Below, in pieces: positions 14,015 through 27,375 of a DNA stretch of 64,000 nucleotides. Made by a program: the position numbers and the translations under genes. The stretch comes from Atrina japonica (lineage: Eukaryota; Mollusca; Bivalvia; Pterioida; Pinnidae). The notes beneath the pieces were generated by a model, which saw only the letters and a list, made by a program, of their open reading frames with translations, did no database searches and was not told where the DNA came from. The stretch spans positions 677,501 through 741,500 of the forward strand of contig BROG01000030.1 of assembly GCA_030159075.1 (NCBI GenBank), in the 5' to 3' direction. Every line of letters begins with the position of its first letter. Within the stretch, counting starts at the first letter, position 1.

Positions 14015-14022
14015 TAACTTAC

Positions 14023-14116
14023 CTAAATATGTATTACAAATGTATTCTGCTATCTGGTTCCCAGATTTGCTCGATTCTGCAAAGTGGCTTAGTTCTCGAT
14101 TTAGCATTCTTTTAAA
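14023..14116 (-). CDS. PDE4: PDE4 exon: second half of UCR2
   Basis: Internal exon of a cAMP-specific 3',5'-cyclic phosphodiesterase 4. Read on the minus strand, an acceptor (ccttgcag) is followed by 31 codons plus one base and a strong donor (GTAAGT). The peptide starts [20 protein letters not shown] and continues [11 protein letters not shown], a near match to the UCR2 core of animal PDE4. The length (94 nt) and the phase 0 start equal those I recall for the vertebrate exon. UCR2 is the regulatory helix that folds over the catalytic pocket. The aromatic gate residue, Phe or Tyr in the 'SE(F/Y)I' motif of human PDE4 forms, is Tyr here (residue 25 of the exon). The next exons (linker and catalytic domain) would lie left of this one and were not found down to base 1. 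A minisatellite begins about 10 nt past the donor. Confidence 0.96.
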
Positions 14117-16876
14117 CTGCAAGGAAAGGAAAAAAAGATTAAATTGTTTAGATTTGGAAAACTTTTGAGATTGTGGGAGATATTATTTTGATATCAATTT
14201 GCACATGAACTGCAAAACAATAATATTGTCTTATTTTTTTTAACCACATTCAATGAAACCACATTTAACTACAGAATATAGAAGTATTCAGCATATAAGG
14301 TACATTTTCTTCATGATGTTCTCAACATTATAAATTGATCAATATTGGTCAATCCTGTGTAAAACTTGAGTCATATCAATTTACATAGAAATGGAATAAT
14401 AAAAAAAACCAAAAAACAAAAACTGTCAACAAATCCATCAGCCTGTACATAATGATGAATAATAATTAAAATATTGAAAAACTGGGTATAAAATTCTGTT
14501 TACTAACTAGAGTAATTAATAAATGCTCGGACATGTCGAGAATTCCCAGCAGATCATCAAAATAACAAGGAATTAAGATTTCTCATGGGGACATAACCCT
14601 TACCTAAAGGGAGTCAGTTGGATTGAAAAGTTCAACACCAGGAGTTATCAGGATTTTATGTGACAAATTCAGAAACTGATAAAAATCAGGAAAATCAGGA
14701 GTCACTTGACAGATTGATGTTCCATAGCAAAATGAGTAACAGTATCAGAATCAGTAGCCAAGTTAGGTGAAGAGATTGGAACGGTGTACTTCAAAACACT
14801 TGTCCCACATCTAGGTCAGTGTGGGTGAAGTCTCCTATGGTGCTGAATTATGCAGACACGTTTTCCCGTTTATTTACTTATTGTTAGTGTACTTTTCACC
14901 ATAATGAAAATAAATGAAAAAAAATACCACAACTAACGATAATACTCTAGGAATTATCTTTGGATGTCAAACCACAAAAGATGTAAACTACACAGTCACA
15001 AAAGATTTTAATGTCACAACTGAGCCCATATGGGGTATGACCGATACCTTCTAGCTGAAATTTGTCAAAGCCCTTTGATCAAAAGACATTGATGTGAAAA
15101 TTTAACAGTCCATAGATGATACATGATGAATGATCACTAAAACTGAAGGTCAAGCTTCTGCTCTGATGACTTAAATAACAGAATTGTAACAAGACACCAT
15201 TAAAAAAGAAATGTATATTGTACTAAAAGCTGGTGTTTTACTGTAGTGACATAACAATTGCTGCATTTCAATGCCTCCATTAAGGCAAACAATCTGTTTT
15301 ATTTTCTTTCCAATATGCAACAATTTTGTAAAACCTTTTCGTTTTCTATTTTGTATTATCATTAGAATTATTTCTTTGATGCTCAAGCAAGTAAATGGAT
15401 CAAATTTTGAATATACAAATACTACAATTTCCCATGTAAGACATTTTAGAATCCGTTTTCATTTTACTTGATAACTGTGGAGTGTATTTCTTTAAGCAGA
15501 TCAAAATATATAAGGGTACAAATTTTTTGTTTATGCCCTTGTAAGAGGCACTGAAGCTGCATCTCAATCTCAGCCCCTTGACTCAGATGCCAAAAGAATG
15601 TCAACTTTTTTTCATTTTCCCATAGCTTTTATGTTAAATGAACTTTTTCCAAGTCACTGTCACAAATTAATGATCTCATCAATTAATGTGAATTCGCGTA
15701 TGTTTAGAATAAAGTCTTTCCATTTTGTTCTGGGTTTTGCCTTAAATTTCTTTGAAACTTTATTTATGATTTACAATGAATTTCACTTGTCACTTATAAA
15801 TACTTGCATTTTATATAAAAAGAAAATGACACATTCCAAACCAATTCCGAAAGAAAATCCATAGACTTCCACACAACTGTGCGAAAGTTTACAAGATTTC
15901 AATTGAAAAAAATGAGTCAGGTCAATCATTTAAAAGAAAAAAAGATTTAACATAGAAAGCTATGGAATATGAAACAAGTTGACATATTTTTAGCACATGA
16001 GTGTTCATAGCATATTTATAGTTTGGGGTAAATATAAAAATATATCATTTGAAGTCATTTTCTGCCAAAAAAATCCCCAAAACAAAACAAAAAAAGTTCA
16101 TTCAAATTTTTGGTAGCAATCACTTGTAAGTTTTCCAAATTCTTGACGCTAAAAAAAGCAAGATAACCTAAATTTCTAAAAGTTTTTCTTTAAAACGAAT
16201 ACAATTTCCTCTCTAAATATAATTTACAACATGTACTGCCCACAGGAATTACAGCGTAAAAATAAAACAAAATGGCAGATGTTTAAAGATAATATATATA
16301 CTCTGTATCTAGAATATTTACACGGATGGGAGATAAAAACAATGCATGATACATAAATTTCATTCGAAAGTTGAATTTTGTCGGCAGGTAATTAAAACGT
16401 TAATGTCAAGGTCATCCTAGCTCACCTGCAGATAGCTTTTGTGATGAGAAATTATTTTAATTTGTTTGTTTTTTTATTAAAGAAATAGAGCAACTTGTAA
16501 TGAAACTATTTACAGATTTGGCAAACATTGATAACAATAAACAAACTTTACTAATGAAGATGTGTACATAATACTGCACTTTGCACACAGACAATTAAGT
16601 TGAGATGTACTCCCTATGATAATGACCACAACGACATTGACCTTTTCAAAGATCAGCTGAGAAATAAATTATGGTTTTAAATGTAATTTTTTTGCACATG
16701 TTGTGTCCCACAAACAATATTTGTCACTGTGAGGTTACGTTTATGGGACATCATTGTATATCTGACACATGGGCAGTGCTGCAATCTTGGAAAGAAAAAG
16801 AAATTGTTAACTTTTGCACTAGTTTAATAATGGAAATATTGTTGACTTAACTGTGGGCACATAAGGACATATGGCT
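14117..16876. other. intron, nothing recognised
   Basis: AT-rich intron sequence just upstream (in gene sense) of the 94-nt exon. The acceptor-side polypyrimidine tract is short. No other feature could be supported. Confidence 0.5.
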
Positions 16877-17017
16877 GGGCACTCTAAAACTTAAAAATTA
16901 CCTAAATCTAAAAACTTTACTCAACTTTGGGTTAACCAAGAAATGTGATTGGCTGAGCAGGCCAAGTTGAGAATATTCTCAGAGTTGAGTAAATTCTCAA
17001 GTTTCTTGCTCTGGCCC
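16877..17017. mobile_element. fold-back element, diverged copy
   Basis: The segment starts gggcactctaaaactt and ends aagtttcttgctctggccc, with internal ttactcaactt and aagttgagaa words that pair. It is related to the cleaner copy at 19,515-19,660. The inverted arms are imperfect. Confidence 0.55.
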
Positions 17018-18377
17018 AGAGAATCTGTCTTTACGAGTAACAGGACTATGCCCGATTATCATAAGAGATTGGTCAGTTTATCATTTCTTATTCCAGTCAC
17101 TGATTACAAAATTCTATAGTATTAAGTAGTTGTATTTTAATCTAGAGATCAATTTTTCAAAACAAATATGAATAAAAGAAATCCCATGAATTTCTGAATT
17201 AAAATGTGCTGATTAATGCTACAATGATTAGTTTAGAAGATAATGTACACTCTGAAATGCTGCTGGAATATTTGATAAAATATTTCATCTATAATGGATG
17301 CATCATACTTTATCAATGTTCTAGAGAAAGAAATAAAGGTAACCGACACCTCATCACAAATACAACAGGAAAGGAAATTGAGAACTGATACTGTATGATT
17401 TCATGTATGGTATGGTATGGTTCTTACGACTGATCAGCATACAAATACACAATACAGAATACATTGTCAACATATCTACATACAAATACACAATACAAAA
17501 TACATCAGTCAACATACAATATACATACAATAATAAGTACAAATGAGTAGAGTGTTATGACGGAGGTGTAGACCAATTTATATAGATCTTAATTTCAAGG
17601 CTTTAACAAGAAATTTCAATAAATTACACAATGCCTTCTTGTTCTTGATTGAAAAAATTCCTCATAAAAAGAAACATTGTAACTGATTATGTAATTGATT
17701 GTGACATTAAACTGATTGCTCAACATAGGTTCTTACACATAATGACTGCATACACTACACACATAAAGGGGAACAACCACTGTTGTTACAGAAGATTTGC
17801 CTGTACCTACAGTAAAACCATGAGCCTTTTCTTGATCTTAGCCAGTTTAAATTTGAGGTAATGAAGCTTGAAGGGACATTAGCTGTGTTTTTTCCAACCC
17901 CCATATTTACTACCTAGATTGATATGCAATAACCAAAAACAGACATGCACCACCATAAAAACTCTTAAATTCCTATATACATATATTTTGTCAAAATTGC
18001 TTGAGAAACCCAGCTCTGGCATTTTTTTTCAATTGCAATTGATGAACCTAACCTTACAATTTGTATATGAATACCATACTGGACCTGACCTTATTTTCAC
18101 AATATATACAGGAATATAATTTTTTTTATACCTGTGTATACTGTTAATGTCACTTTAACAACATTAAAATTACAATGGCTAGAGTAACCATTCCTTCTTC
18201 TCTGGCTAGAGTAACCATTCCTTCTTATCACCATACCTGTAATTATCCAATTAGGAATAAAAGATTTTTTGCTGTGAGACTTGTCATTGCCAAAAAATGA
18301 GTAGAATCATCCGTATGAGAATCGAAAGGTTACTCCGCCCCACCAAGTTATGTAAATCAGAGAATATTACCAATGGG
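17018..18377. repeat. intron with dispersed repeat copies
   Basis: Two pieces recur elsewhere in the same orientation. About 17,957-18,152 (containing gagaaacccagctctggc and tactggacctgac) matches about 35,085-35,268. About 18,252-18,360 (cttgtcat, aatcatccgtat, aaaggttact) matches about 43,157-43,273. A 24-bp tandem doublet (ggctagagtaaccattcc) lies at 18,177-18,226. The elements are not identified. Confidence 0.65.
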
Positions 18378-19060
18378 ATGGTCTCGGACATCAGGTGAAC
18401 CATGTTCCAACAAGAACAAGTGTCAGAACTTGTTACTACTAGACAGATCTACAGAACTATGATCACCCCTTCTGCACTAGGAAATCTATCAGTACATATC
18501 AAAGCTGGACATACTTGAGACATCTGGTGCATTACTTTGGTACCACTCTGGTAGGTACCCATTGAAATAGGATAGAACAAGGACATTTAGTGCATAATTT
18601 TGGTACTAGAAACTCTGTCCTTGCATTACTCTATAGGTACATAAGTCTTGTACAAGAATACATACACAGGTGCAAAAATTTTGTACTGGAAAATCTACTG
18701 GAATATTTGACAACTGGATAGACCTTGGACATGTTCGTACATAAGTTAGTACTGGAAAATCTGTTTAAAACATTTAACAATAGGATAGACCTTGGACATA
18801 CAGATGCAAAAGTTTTGTACTGGATTACTTATATAGGTACATAAGTTTTGAACTGGAAAATCTGTTTTGAACATTTAACAATCGGAGAGACCTTGGAAAT
18901 ATAAGTACATAAATCTGAATCGGAAAATATGCATTACACAAGCAAATAGAGAACTGATGTATAAGCACATAACGTTTGTACTGGGAAATCTTTTTGTACA
19001 TATTAAAACTGGATAAAACCTCAAATACAAGGTGCTTCACATCGGGAAAATCTGTCGGTA
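18378..19060. repeat. degenerate tandem array, unit about 75-110 bp
   Basis: Phrases such as gtacataagttttgtactgg, aaaatctgtt and ggatagaccttggacat recur six or more times with varied spacing. This is an old, decayed tandem array. Confidence 0.75.
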
Positions 19061-19514
19061 CATTATACTAAATAAGAAGTGTCCAACCTTCACTTTGTAC
19101 ATAAATCAATCATAGTATAAAAACAATATGCTATTTGAAAACTGTAAACTATTTTATCTGCTACATGCAAATTAGTCAATGTAAAAATTTTAAATTCTTA
19201 ATAAAAAAATAAATTACAGTAATTTGTGATGACATATTTGATGTCTCTTTGTGAAAGGTGAGAACAATATAAATTAGAATTAATATTTGTTGACAACGAA
19301 ATTGAATACAATATTTGGTATACAAGACAATATCAAGTTAATTGGTATGCATAATATCTACAAATCATACTTAATATCTTTGTCCAACTTAGTCCAGTAG
19401 TTAATGCACCTTACATAAATGTCTCTTGTTGACCTGCTAGGGTTTGACACAGTGAAACTTACCTTAGACAAATGTCTATTCTGACCATGAGATATAGTTT
19501 CTTGAAAAAACATG

Positions 19515-19660
19515 CCTTGGTACCATAAAACTTAACAATTGCTTAAGTCTAAAAATGTTACTCAAATCAGATTGAAAGATCCTAAAATCTGATTGCCTGA
19601 GCAGGCCAATTTGAGAATGTTTTTAGACTTGAGTAAATTCATAAGTTTTATGGTACCGGC
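19515..19660. mobile_element. fold-back MITE with perfect 16-bp ends
   Basis: GGTACCATAAAACTTA at 19,519-19,534 is the exact reverse complement of 19,642-19,657. The pairing continues imperfectly inward (aagtctaaaaatgttactca against gagaatgtttttagactt), giving a near-complete hairpin. A diverged relative is at 16,877. Confidence 0.8.
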
Positions 19661-21418
19661 CGCAGGGCTCAACAAAAGATTTTTAAACACTGGTCTTCTG
19701 AGTGTGATCAAGCAAGGCAAGAAGTATATGATTGATCACTCAAGACTGGTTCCACTGTTCAGACATTAATTAGGGTCAAAACTTTTTGTTACGTATTTTT
19801 AACATTGCCTTATGCCCTGCCTATAATGTCTTAATATGATTTTTTTTTTTTGAGAAGTTTAGGGCAAAACCCAATAACATGAACTAAACTCAGCATCTAC
19901 CATTAATAAATAAAATAATTTACCACTAGACCATCTCGTGCTGCCATATTTATTTTTGATAATCTGCATTTTTTACAAGTTAAAGGTGTAACATGGCCAG
20001 ATCTAATTAATTTGTGATTATTTTAGTTTTGAAATTGAAAGTAAAAAATGCAATTTCTTCAACAATATTTGCTGCCTGGTACAGCCTGTCTTGTTTATTT
20101 GTTGTATTTTTCATAACATAGCACACCCTTTCATAAAAAAAAAAAAATACTTATAACATGAAAGAGTCATTAATTAATTGAAGTACTGATATGTACATGG
20201 ATTGCAGTAAACTTACAAATTGGCTGAAAAAAAAAAACATGCATAACAGCGTTTGTGTATTTATGTGTAAACAACTCTACAATTTGCTACATAATATTTA
20301 CTGCTATGTTTATTCAATCAAAACAAGAAATGTACATCTTCAGACTAATGATTGGAAACCAAACCCTTGTTTTGATTCCAATACATGATTTGGTGTTAAT
20401 TCATACATTTGTACCAAAATGAGGAATAAATTGCTAACCGGAAACATTAACATGATATGTTCTGAAGTGCTAATTGATATCAAATTTCTTCTGAATGTAG
20501 GTATCCCATTTTCTGGACTTTTGTTCTATTTTGCTTTATATATGTTTGTTTGTTATATACATATATATCTTGTTGTTGGTAGTTACGTTTGGGTCAGTTT
20601 ACTGAAACCAGACATCTGCTGAAGTTTGGACAATTTTTGATTCACACTGTTGCAATTTAGTACTGATAAGACAAGAAGATTTTTCGGGTCAGCAAACACG
20701 CTAACAAGTGTTTTTTTTCATGGAAGATACGTGTTCCAAGTGACTGCTTAACTATTTTACTACATATAACAGATGAACTTCTGATCTGCTTAGCATTTTG
20801 ATGTTGGCAGCCATGTGTATGCTTCCTTAATTCATTTTAACCCTTCATGTCAAGATGTTTATTTAAGTGATCTAAATTGCTGATTGCGTCAAGATGGAGG
20901 TTTCGGAAGCATGATTTGATGGCCTTTCTCTAAATAACATTATAATTGTTTTTCAGCCAGTAGTACTCAGCTTCAGCCTAAAACGGTACAAATTCTATAA
21001 ATTGTCGTATTGATTCCATCACACATAGCAATTAAAATAACAAGCTTGCTTTTTTCAGTGGTCTATTGGTAAATTGTTTAGTATGAGACAAATTATCTCG
21101 GGATACCATTTTATGACCGTCATAATACAAAATGCAATTTAACAGCTAAATTATTGTTCTGTCTCTCTCTCTTGACTGACAGTAAAGTAAAACAAAAACA
21201 AACATATTTGCATAATTTGGCACAAACAATATATCCCTTGTCATGTTTAAAACAAGACCATTCGGTATGATACAGAAAATCTTGAACAAAAATGCCAGGG
21301 TAACCAAACTGTAGAGGCAATATCAGACTGATGCACCTGAATCAAATATGTTTGACTGCCTGTGTCCATGGTCAATTTTTACTATGACTTACATGTAGGT
21401 CTCATAATATTTTTCAAT
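19661..21418. other. intron, nothing recognised
   Basis: AT-rich, with several poly(A) and poly(T) runs. No exon or repeat was supported. Confidence 0.5.
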
Positions 21419-21573
21419 GTACGATGGGACCTGTCTTGAAAAACCACCTGTCTTCTGAAACCACATTTTGAAAGCCACTTGGTTAAATAATTTTTTAAAT
21501 AAAACCTCTCTAAAGTAAGAGACCTCATTTCAGCTGCAGATGCAGTGGTCTCACAAGACAGGTTCAACTGTAT
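21419..21573. mobile_element. MITE of the TACAGTGGAACC family
   Basis: It runs from gtacgatgggacctgtctt to aagacaggttcaactgta. Internal agaccacc-like words and the phrase cttggttaaataat are shared with the copies at 26,529 and 27,376. Confidence 0.75.
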
Positions 21574-22375
21574 ATGTATTACTTGAATAAAATGTATGTA
21601 GCAACTAAATGAAGGCCTCAGTTATACAAAGTAAAATATTTAACATTACATTCAGGGTACAAACATGCTGCCTTATGTTACAGTTTTTAATGAAAAAAAA
21701 AAAACAAGAAGCAATAATGGGTATTCAAAACATTTCATTAGATATAACAATGGTCTCCACATGAAGACCAATTAAGAATCTCAAACGTGATGGGAGAAGG
21801 TGTTCAGGAGGAGTCTGTATCCCTACTACTAGCATGGCACACCTGTTGAAAATGTTCCATGGAAAATAATTATTAAGCTTATATATCTTAATAAATGTCC
21901 AAAATATAGATAAAAATATTTGAACAGATATTATATATTTCAGGATTAAAAACAAGGATTGGTAGGAAATTTATACTTTACAGTTTGGCTACACTAGGGA
22001 GGCATTTTTGTTTCATAAAGAATATTTGTTTACTGCAAAATGAAATAAGACCAACCCTATATAAGTTGATAAATACAATCTAATTCTACCAGCCATACAC
22101 AATATTCTTTGTTTTTGCTAAAATGATTGCTGCTAATTAACAAATATGAAATGTATCTCCCACGACAACTACAATATTATTTACATCAGGTATTTCTTTT
22201 GAACACACATATTGTTATTCTACATCACATCAAAAACATTTTCATGTATATAGAGTTATCATCAGCTTCAACTGTAGTGCCACAAATTTTGACAAGTACT
22301 AAGGACTGACAACAATGCAGTGAGGGATCTTTTGTTATATCTGCAATGACACGGACCACAGTTTTAAGTTTCATC
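21574..22375. other. intron, nothing recognised
   Basis: AT-rich sequence between a MITE and the 49-bp array. No supported feature. Confidence 0.5.
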
Positions 22376-23163
22376 CAAAAGACATGTGAGTTTCACTTTG
22401 TGTGCACATACACACTTAAATAAGCAAAAGACCCGTGAGTTTCACTTTGTGTGCACATACACACTTAAATAAGCAAAAGACCCGGGAGTTTCACTTTGTG
22501 TGCACATACACACTTAAATAAGCAAAAGACCTGGGAGTTTCACTTTGTGTGCACATACACACTTAAATAAGCAAAAGACAAGTGAGTTTCACTTTGTGTG
22601 CACATACACACTTAAATAAGCAAAAGACATGTGAGTTTCACTTTGTGTGCACATACACACTTAAATAAGCAAAAGACCCGTGAGTTTCACTTTGTGTGCA
22701 CATACACACTTAAATAAGCAAAAGACCCATGAGTTTCACTTTGTGTGCACATACACACTTAAATAAGCAAAAGACATGTGAGTTTCACTTTGTGTGCACA
22801 TACACACTTAAATAAGCAAAAGACCCGTGAGTTTCACTTTGTGTGCACATACACACTTAAATAAGCAAAAGACCCATGAGTTTCACTTTGTGTGCACATA
22901 CACACTTAAATAAGCAAAAGACCCATGAGTTTCACTTTGTGTGCACATACACACTTAAATAAGCAAAAGACCTGGGAGTTTCACTTTGTGTGCACATACA
23001 CACTTAAATAAGCAAAAGACCTGTGAGTTTCACTTTGTGCTCATACATACTTAAATAAGCAAAAGACCCATGAGTTTCACTTTGTGTGCACATACACACT
23101 TAAATAAGCAAAAGACCCGGGAGTTTCACTTTGTGTGCCCATGCACACTTAAATAAGCAAACT
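22376..23163. repeat. 49-bp minisatellite, highly homogeneous
   Basis: Sixteen head-to-tail units share gagtttcactttgtgtgc, acatacacacttaaataagc and aaaagac. Nearly all differences fall in the four bases after aaaagac (catg, ccgt, ccgg, ctgg, aagt, ccat, ctgt). Unit 14 is 47 bp. The order catg-ccgt-ccat occurs twice in succession (units 6-8 and 9-11), a three-unit higher-order repeat. Confidence 0.97.
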
Positions 23164-24350
23164 GTTGTTTATCTTTGTCCTGTTTGTTGTGGTCTTGTTT
23201 AAATAAAAAACTAGAACAATTTGTCTATGAAATATGTGTTTCTCATCTAATTCATGTGGTAAATTCTGTCATGCTGACACATTGACGATTTTTTCTTTAA
23301 TTTATTGCCACGTTCAAAATTCCAGTCTGTCATTAGAAAGCCATAGCTGTCCTTCAATTAAAACGGAAATAAAATTAAATTAAAACTTACTATTCAAAAT
23401 GCAAATGAGTGGGCATGACTCTTGTCATAACAATTTGCCTACAATAAAATTCTGTCCTCTGTCTGCTGACCATGACACATGTGACATTTGTTTCATTCCT
23501 TCTGAAATACTAGAGCACTAAACCTTATCTTGGTGAGCCTGGAATGCTCACCTGATTCAGTCATTTGAAACAATGAAGTCTTTTAAGTGCTAGTTTTTCA
23601 TTTCCATTAACAGTCAATATTATACAAAATCATACCATTAGTTTGGGATACAACAATAATTTATTCTAACCAAAATTTGATCTCCTTACCATTTCTGATT
23701 ATTGATTACAAAACTTTAGAATCAATTAATCAATCACTCTCAATGCTGAGTATAAAAAAGAATTTACAATCCAATCATGTTTATTATGGAATGCAGTTAA
23801 ATATGGTATAAAATAAAATCTTATTCATAATGGGAGTTCTATATATCAGTGATATCCAATATTTAGATACTAGGAATTTTAACACTCTAATCATAACTTC
23901 TGAAAAAGTCAGGATTATTATGGTATGAACTACCGGTAATGTAAAATTCTTTGAGAAAAGGAAACTGATTATATAAGTGATAATCTATCATTTTGACAGC
24001 TACCAATTACTGATTACAATTATTTTAAACCTATTGTCCATCATTACCACTAGATATGTTTCAGAGGTTTCTTAATTTAAATGTGATATGAGTTTATATA
24101 TCACAGAGACTCTTTTTAGAAAAAAAAAGAAAGCATGAGACATTAATGCTTTTTTGAATGTCATTATATTTTTATAACCAAAAGTCATATAATTGATGAA
24201 CAGGTTTTATGAAAATTTTTCGGTTATACAATTTTCTGTTATTCAACAGCTTATATACAGGTTCAAGTTATTGAAATTTTATTTTTGCTCAGCATCAAGA
24301 ACAGCATTCATGTCTAACAGAATAAAACATTGGATGAATTTTGTTAAGGG
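23164..24350. other. intron, nothing recognised
   Basis: AT-rich, with no array or exon visible. Confidence 0.5.
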
Positions 24351-25328
24351 TATACAGTCAAAATTCGTTATGTCAAGATCGGTAATCTCAATTTACCCGT
24401 TTATCTCGAGATCAAGTGACGTCCCAGCAATTTTGCTTCTATATCTTGCTAATAGAAAACCTGCAGCCCATTTCACAAAGAATCATAAGTTTTCCCTAAG
24501 ATTTTTACTTACGAAATTTTTAAGTAAATACCTTAGTCATTTTCACAAATGAGATCGTAACTTTAAGGAAAATCCATAAAGGTTACAGATTTTTCTACTG
24601 TAAGAATCTAATTGCATACATTTTACAACTTCTACTTGGAGTTAGAATTTTAATTCTATTTTGTTCTACATCATGCCGGATGTGTCTTCTTGACAAAGAT
24701 CTACCATAAAAGTCATTTTATCACTTAAAATATAAAGACATATACACGTTAGTATAGCACATTGTTCACTGCAAGTTGGCGTCTGTAGTAAAGGAGGACG
24801 GAAAATAACCAGGGAGTTTGGTCACCAACAAATGACAACTCTCTCGCTTTCTAAAACACGAGGAGATGACCCCAGCATCTATATCTAATCATTTCCGTGA
24901 GTTAGTGTTGTTCACCGAGTGGGGCTATTAATATCTGACTGGGAATGATCGAAAACATGGCGACCATTTTTATTTTTCATGTTTTCTAAAGAAATATTTT
25001 TACACACTGTAAATGAAATTAAATAGACCATTCCCAGTCAGATTTGGAAAATTGAGGTTTTTCCAAAACTCTTAAGCCATTAACCATGTTTCTATGCCAG
25101 GGGATAGCTTCCGGATTTAATTTTGAAAGTAGTAATATGTTTGACACAGGGATTTTAGTGACAGCAATTTTCCGACATTGACTCCACTTTGGATGTTAAT
25201 TTAAAATGCTGATAACTCGAGACTGGAAAAGTCAAAAACCTGCTAATGTCGATGTTAAAACTTGGTCCCGATGTTTAGATTTAATGTGAAAGTGACCAGT
25301 TATCTCGAAGTTCAATTTTTGTACATCG
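24351..25328. mobile_element. possible decayed DNA transposon or nested MITEs
   Basis: The left edge reads tacagtcaaaattcgttatg and the right edge gttatctcgaagttcaattt. These ends are loosely inverted and share 'tctcgag' words inside. A fold-back element is nested at 24,933-25,043. No transposase frame remains. A 119-codon open frame at 24,193-24,552 overlaps the edge and shows no family features. Confidence 0.3.
24933..25043. mobile_element. small fold-back element, nested hairpin
   Basis: ATCTGACTGGGAATGATC at 24,933-24,950 pairs with 25,026-25,043 at 17 of 18 positions. Just inside the left arm, gaaaacatg pairs with catgttttc (24,951-24,959 and about 24,979-24,987). Confidence 0.7.
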
Positions 25329-26528
25329 TCACTAAGTCATTGTGATTATATGACTAGTGCTGAACAAATATGATTTCTGTATCATTTTGAGTACATACAA
25401 TAAATATCTTCACCAAAATCCTTTCATTTTGCTCTCTGATCTTAATCTAATCTATATGGTTAATGTTACTTTCTAGAATTTGTTTTTAGATTTTCTCTAA
25501 TGATAGAATCACTTTCATGATCTAAAACGGAGCATGGGATGTTCCTGTTAAAATCTGAGTGATCTTTATTTACCAATCAGTTGTGTATTAAGAAATAAAT
25601 ACTCAAAGGTTATTCATTCCTTTTAATTTGCTTTGAATATTGTTTGACAAAACACATGGATATTGTTGCCGTCAGTGTGCACATTTACCGATAAAAGAAA
25701 CAAATGGTATACATGTAGGCCTACAAGTATTCTGGCAACTAGCAAGGTGCTCATGAGAGGAATCAGGATTCTATTTAGTGAGACCTTTTAACTTGAAGAC
25801 CCGTTTATCTGGAATTTTTTGCTTGGTCTCGAAGACTTAGGGAAAATGAGATTTGATTGTACCTGTAAAGTGTAATTTGTGTAAACCAGCCTTTGTTGAA
25901 TCCAAATTTTCTTCAATACCAGCAAAATTATTTGGGCCCAGCATTTTCTTTCTTATTTATTAGTATGTTCCTTGTATAATACAGATTTTGTCTCTTGTTT
26001 GAGATTGTTTACATTACAATTTATGTATTAATTATCTGTGTAACTTGGGTCAATTACTGTGATCAGTTATAGTGAAAAAACAAAACCTTACAATTTTTAT
26101 CAATCAAGTGTGTGGGGTGTGACATGGGATATTTACCTTAAAATTTTTATCAATCAAGTGTGAGGGGTGTGACATGGGATATTTACGGGAGTTTTAGCAA
26201 TGATATCTCACTTCAAATACAGACATTGTAGATGTCAGTGAAATGGAGTAATTGCTACAGATGAGGGGAAACACATTCTGGTGATTTGGAGAGTGCTATC
26301 ATGAGTAATTTTGATTGACAAAAATGACAATACTAGTGACATCGAAAAAGAAAACGGATCCCTTGAAATATTTGATGATCAGGTTAGACAGTGTAGTATT
26401 TCCATGATCAAATTAAGATAAAATGAATACAACAATCCTACATTTTTCAATTTATAACCATGAACTGCCGTAAGTAGAAAAAAAATAAACCACTGTGTGA
26501 TGAGGCAAATTCTATTATAGTGTCCTTA
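25329..26528. repeat. intron with one 50-bp tandem duplication
   Basis: A 50-bp segment (atttttatcaatcaagtg, then ggggtgtgacatgggatat) is present twice at about 26,093-26,186 with one or two differences. The remainder shows nothing recognisable. Confidence 0.75.
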
Positions 26529-26671
26529 ACAGTAAAGTGAAACCTGTTTTGAGAGACCACTTGTCTTGTGAGACCACTTAGTTAAATTATCTTTTTTGGC
26601 GAGATCACCTATTTTGAGAGGCCACATCTGAGTGGCAGATAGAGTAGTCTCCTAAGACGGGTTCTACTGTA
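26529..26671. mobile_element. MITE of the TACAGTGGAACC family, parent of an array
   Basis: It starts acagtaaagtgaaacctg and reaches gacgggttctactgta. Its last 29 bp are the unit of the array that follows directly. Confidence 0.8.
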
Positions 26672-27195
26672 TAAGTTCTCCTAAGACGGGTTCTACTGTA
26701 TAAGTTCTCCTAAGATGGTTCTACTGTATAAGTACTCCTAAGACGGGTTCTACTGTATAAGTACTCCTAAGACGGGTTCTACTGTATAAGTTCTCCTAAG
26801 ACGGGTTCTACTGTATAAGTTCTCCTAAGACGGGTTCTACTGTATAAGTTCTCCTAAGACGGGTTCTTCTCTATAAATTCTCCTAAGATGGGTTCTACTG
26901 TATAAGTTCTAAGACAGGTTCTACTGTATAAGTTCTCCTAAGACAGGTTCTACTGTATAAGTTCTCCTAAGACGGGTTCTACTGTATAAGTTCTCCTAAG
27001 ACAGGTTCTACTGTATAAGTACTCCTAAGATGGGTTCTACTGTATAAGTACTCCTAAGACGGGTTCTACTGTATAAGTACTCCTAAGATGGGTTCTACTG
27101 TATAAGTTCTCCTAAGACGGGTTCTACTGTATAAGTTCTCCTAAGACAGGTTCTACTGTATAAGTACTCCTAAGACAGGTTCTACTTTATAAGTA
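26645..27195. repeat. 29-bp minisatellite grown from a MITE end
   Basis: About 19 units of tcctaagacgggttctactg plus tataagttc. The unit equals the right terminal segment of the MITE at 26,529-26,671. Most variation is at the cg of gacggg (gacagg, gatggg) and at ttc versus tac before the next unit. Confidence 0.95.
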
Positions 27196-27375
27196 CATTA
27201 CAAATGTTATAGAGAATATAGATGTAGTGAATACAGATACATTTATATAAAGATGTCACCAATAACATGAGAAGTACCAAAACTTTAAACCTATCCTTTT
27301 TTAAAAAATCATGAAAACGTTTGTTGACAACCATCATTTCAAAACTAAATAAGTCTCTTAAACTCTAAAACTGAG

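Noticed and set aside
24193..24552. 119-codon plus-strand frame
   Set aside because: It overlaps decayed repeat sequence, is AT-driven in composition, and has no recognised motif or splice context.
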